Shown piece by piece: positions 62,443 to 64,000 of a DNA stretch of 64,000 nucleotides. The notes under the pieces were generated by a model. The model worked only from the letters and a program-made list of their open reading frames with translations. It was not told the origin of the DNA and made no database searches. The stretch's first letter is position 1. Each line of letters opens with the position of its first letter. The stretch is from Nonomuraea spiralis (GTDB taxonomy: Bacteria; Actinomycetota; Actinomycetes; Streptosporangiales; Streptosporangiaceae): contig NZ_BMRC01000003.1 of the NCBI RefSeq assembly GCF_014648435.1, positions 248,001-312,000 on the forward strand, given 5' to 3'. Both the position numbers and the translations under genes were made by a program.

Positions 62443-63740
62443 GCCGCCACGCGCTCCCTGAACCACTCGTAGGACGCCTTGGGGGTGCGGCGGCCGGTGG
62501 CGAAGTCCACGTGCACCAGGCCGAAGCGCTGGTGGTAGCCCTCGGCCCACTCGAAGTTGTCCAGCAGCGACCAGACGAAGTAGCCGCGCACGTCCACGCC
62601 CTCGGCCCGCGCGGCCATGACGGCGTCGATGTGGGCGCGCAGGTAGTCGATGCGGGCCTGGTCCTCGACCGTGCCGTGCCCGGTGAGCTCGTCCGGTTGC
62701 GAGCAGCCGTTCTCGGTGATGTGGATCGGCGGGAGCGCGCTGCCGTAGCGGGCCTTGAGGCCGGTGAGCAGCTCGCGCAGGCCGTCGGGGACGACCGGCC
62801 AGCCGAAGGCGGTGGTGGGGTACCCGGTGATGCCGGTGTCCGTGAACGGCAACACCTCTCCGGGCGGTGGGGCGGCGATCCGGGTGGGGTTGTAGTAGTT
62901 GATGCCGAGGGCGTCGAGGGGGGCGGAGATGGTCTCCAGGTCGCCGTCGTGGATGAAGTCGAGCGTGGGGGAATAGGCCGACAAATCGGGATATTTGCCC
63001 AGAAGTACGGGGTCGTTGAACAGCCGGTTGTGCAGGATGTCGTAGGCGTCGGCGGCCTTGACGTCCGGCTCCTCCTTCGAGGCGGCCCAGACCGGGGTGC
63101 AGTTGTTGGTGATCGCCACCTCCCGTACGCCCGCCGCCCGCAGGGCCCCGGCGGCCAGGCCGTGGCCGAGGAGCTGGTGGTGGGCCACGGGGAGGGCGTC
63201 GAGGAGGAGGGCCTGGCCGGGGGCGTGGATGCCCATGGCGTGCCCGAAGGCCATGTGGACGAAGGGCTCGTTCAGGGTGATCCACAGGGGGATGCGGTCG
63301 GCCAGGCGCTCGGCCACGATCGCGGCGTAGTCGGCGAAGCGCCGGGCCGTGTCGCGGTTCATCCAGCCGCCCTGGTCCTGGAGCGCCTGGGGCAGGTCCC
63401 AGTGGAAGAGCGTCGGCACGGGCTGGATGCCGGCCGCCAGCAGGCCGTCGGTCAGGCGCTCGTAGAAGTCGAGGCCCTTGGGATTGACCTCGCCGGCGCC
63501 GGTGGGCTGCACGCGCGGCCAGGCGACGGAGAAACGGTAGGCGTTCACGCCGAGGCCGGACATGAGCCCGATGTCCTCGCGCCAGCGGTGGTAGTGGTCG
63601 CAGGCCACGTCCCCGGTGTGGCCGTCCCTGGTGCGGCCCGGTTCGTGGGCGAAGGTGTCCCAGACGGACGCGCCCCTGCCGTCCTCGGCGACCGCGCCCT
63701 CGATCTGGTACGCGGCCGTCGCCGTACCCCATAAGAACAT
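62424..63740 (-). CDS. GH1 beta-glucosidase
   Basis: A 438-residue glycoside hydrolase family 1 enzyme. It starts MFLWGTATAAYQIEGA. The acid/base Glu158 is in TLNEPF and the nucleophile Glu343 in ITENG. GLGVNAYRFSVAWPR and GYFVWSLLDNFEWAEGY are family signatures. No signal peptide, so it acts on imported cellobiose or other beta-glucosides. The ATG at 63740 has a good AGGGAG site; longer starts (63770, 63860) are less likely. It is divergent from a TetR gene 80-90 bases away, its likely regulator. Confidence 0.95.
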   Translation of the reverse strand: MFLWGTATAAYQIEGAVAEDGRGASVWDTFAHEPGRTRDGHTGDVACDHYHRWREDIGLMSGLGVNAYRFSVAWPRVQPTGAGEVNPKGLDFYERLTDGLLAAGIQPVPTLFHWDLPQALQDQGGWMNRDTARRFADYAAIVAERLADRIPLWITLNEPFVHMAFGHAMGIHAPGQALLLDALPVAHHQLLGHGLAAGALRAAGVREVAITNNCTPVWAASKEEPDVKAADAYDILHNRLFNDPVLLGKYPDLSAYSPTLDFIHDGDLETISAPLDALGINYYNPTRIAAPPPGEVLPFTDTGITGYPTTAFGWPVVPDGLRELLTGLKARYGSALPPIHITENGCSQPDELTGHGTVEDQARIDYLRAHIDAVMAARAEGVDVRGYFVWSLLDNFEWAEGYHQRFGLVHVDFATGRRTPKASYEWFRERVAAQNTDT

Positions 63741-63820
63741 CTCGGCTCCCTTTATGCGAGTATGGCTCATGTTAACGGACGGCAAAGTGGCCGGTCTGTA
63801 CCTGCTGGTAATAGGCCAGG

Positions 63821-64000
63821 ATGGAGGACATGACGAGTACCTTGCGCCGCCGTCCCGCACAGCGCCGGAGCGTGGAGCGGGTGGAGCGGATGCTCGACGA
63901 GTGTGCGCTCCTGCTCGACGAGGTCGGCTACGAGGCGTTGACCACGAAGGAGGTCGCGCGCCGCGCCGAGGTCCCCATCGGCACCTTCTACCAGTTCTTC
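63821..64000 (+). CDS. TetR-family regulator (N-terminal part; cut by window end)
   Basis: 60 residues are visible. After two in-frame ATGs (63821 and 63830), the sequence reads RSVERVERMLDECALLLDEVGYEALTTKEVARRAEVPIGTFYQFF, which is the TetR HTH. It is divergent from the GH1 gene. The spacer (63741-63820) contains the AT-rich TATGGCTCATGTTAACGG, a possible operator. The ligand domain lies outside the window. Confidence 0.9.
   Translation, partial: MEDMTSTLRRRPAQRRSVERVERMLDECALLLDEVGYEALTTKEVARRAEVPIGTFYQFF

Noticed and set aside
1..64000. CRISPR array, insertion sequence, prophage or attachment site
   Set aside because: No regularly spaced 25-40-base repeats, no transposase or integrase and no long terminal inverted repeats were found by eye.

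Overview
This is a very GC-rich (about 70%) chromosomal window from a filamentous-type actinobacterium. The evidence is the heavy use of GTG/TTG starts, an IclR regulator of the NdgR type next to leuCD, the F420 gene cofC, actinobacterial-type Smc and FtsY, and several ECF/LuxR/XRE/TetR regulators. Gene content fits the Streptosporangiales (Nonomuraea-like), but the genus is an inference. No rRNA, insertion sequence, prophage or CRISPR array was seen.

Bases 1-32550 are a housekeeping core. In order: a two-component pair whose kinase is cut by the window edge; a small membrane protein; two tandem tRNA-Glu(CTC) genes; an acidic unknown protein; ndgR divergent from leuC-leuD plus a small ORF; HU; a small beta-rich protein and cofC on the minus strand; plsC, gpsA and ddl; a DUF3515 lipoprotein and a stand-alone Lrp/AsnC effector domain on the minus strand; thiL, a repeat-rich membrane protein and thiD; rpmB (minus); a DhaL-domain protein and recG; rsmD, coaD, a DUF177 protein, rpmF, rnc and mutM; an MFS/LysR divergent pair; acyP; a small coiled-coil protein; smc; ftsY. 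From memory this order closely follows the streptomycete core around smc-ftsY. The genes cover leucine synthesis, polar lipid and peptidoglycan precursors, thiamine and CoA, ribosome maturation, DNA repair, chromosome segregation and SRP targeting.

After ftsY the content becomes accessory. A possible 24-codon peptide gene, a strong hairpin and a TPR protein come first (32.6-34.5 kb). A DtxR/IdeR-type operator then separates a ferri-siderophore permease/ATPase operon from its binding lipoprotein (34.5-38.4 kb). A cysteine synthase/desulfhydrase-like enzyme and an ECF sigma factor without an adjacent anti-sigma gene follow, then a MEDS-HATPase protein, an EamA/XRE-cupin divergent pair, a secreted deacetylase, a DUF2461 protein, a large membrane protein and typA/bipA (38.4-49.3 kb).

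The most unusual region is 49.6-55.8 kb. Two copies of a module lie in tandem. Each copy has a shortened adenylate-forming (acyl-CoA ligase-like) protein without the ATP-binding loop, followed by an ~800-residue STAND ATPase-LuxR regulator. The regulators share long identical stretches and have the same 12-base element exactly 30 bases before their starts. The rest (55.8-64 kb) holds an alpha/beta hydrolase, an aldehyde dehydrogenase, a very large secreted M14 carboxypeptidase, a secreted coiled-coil protein, a GH1 beta-glucosidase and the start of a TetR gene.
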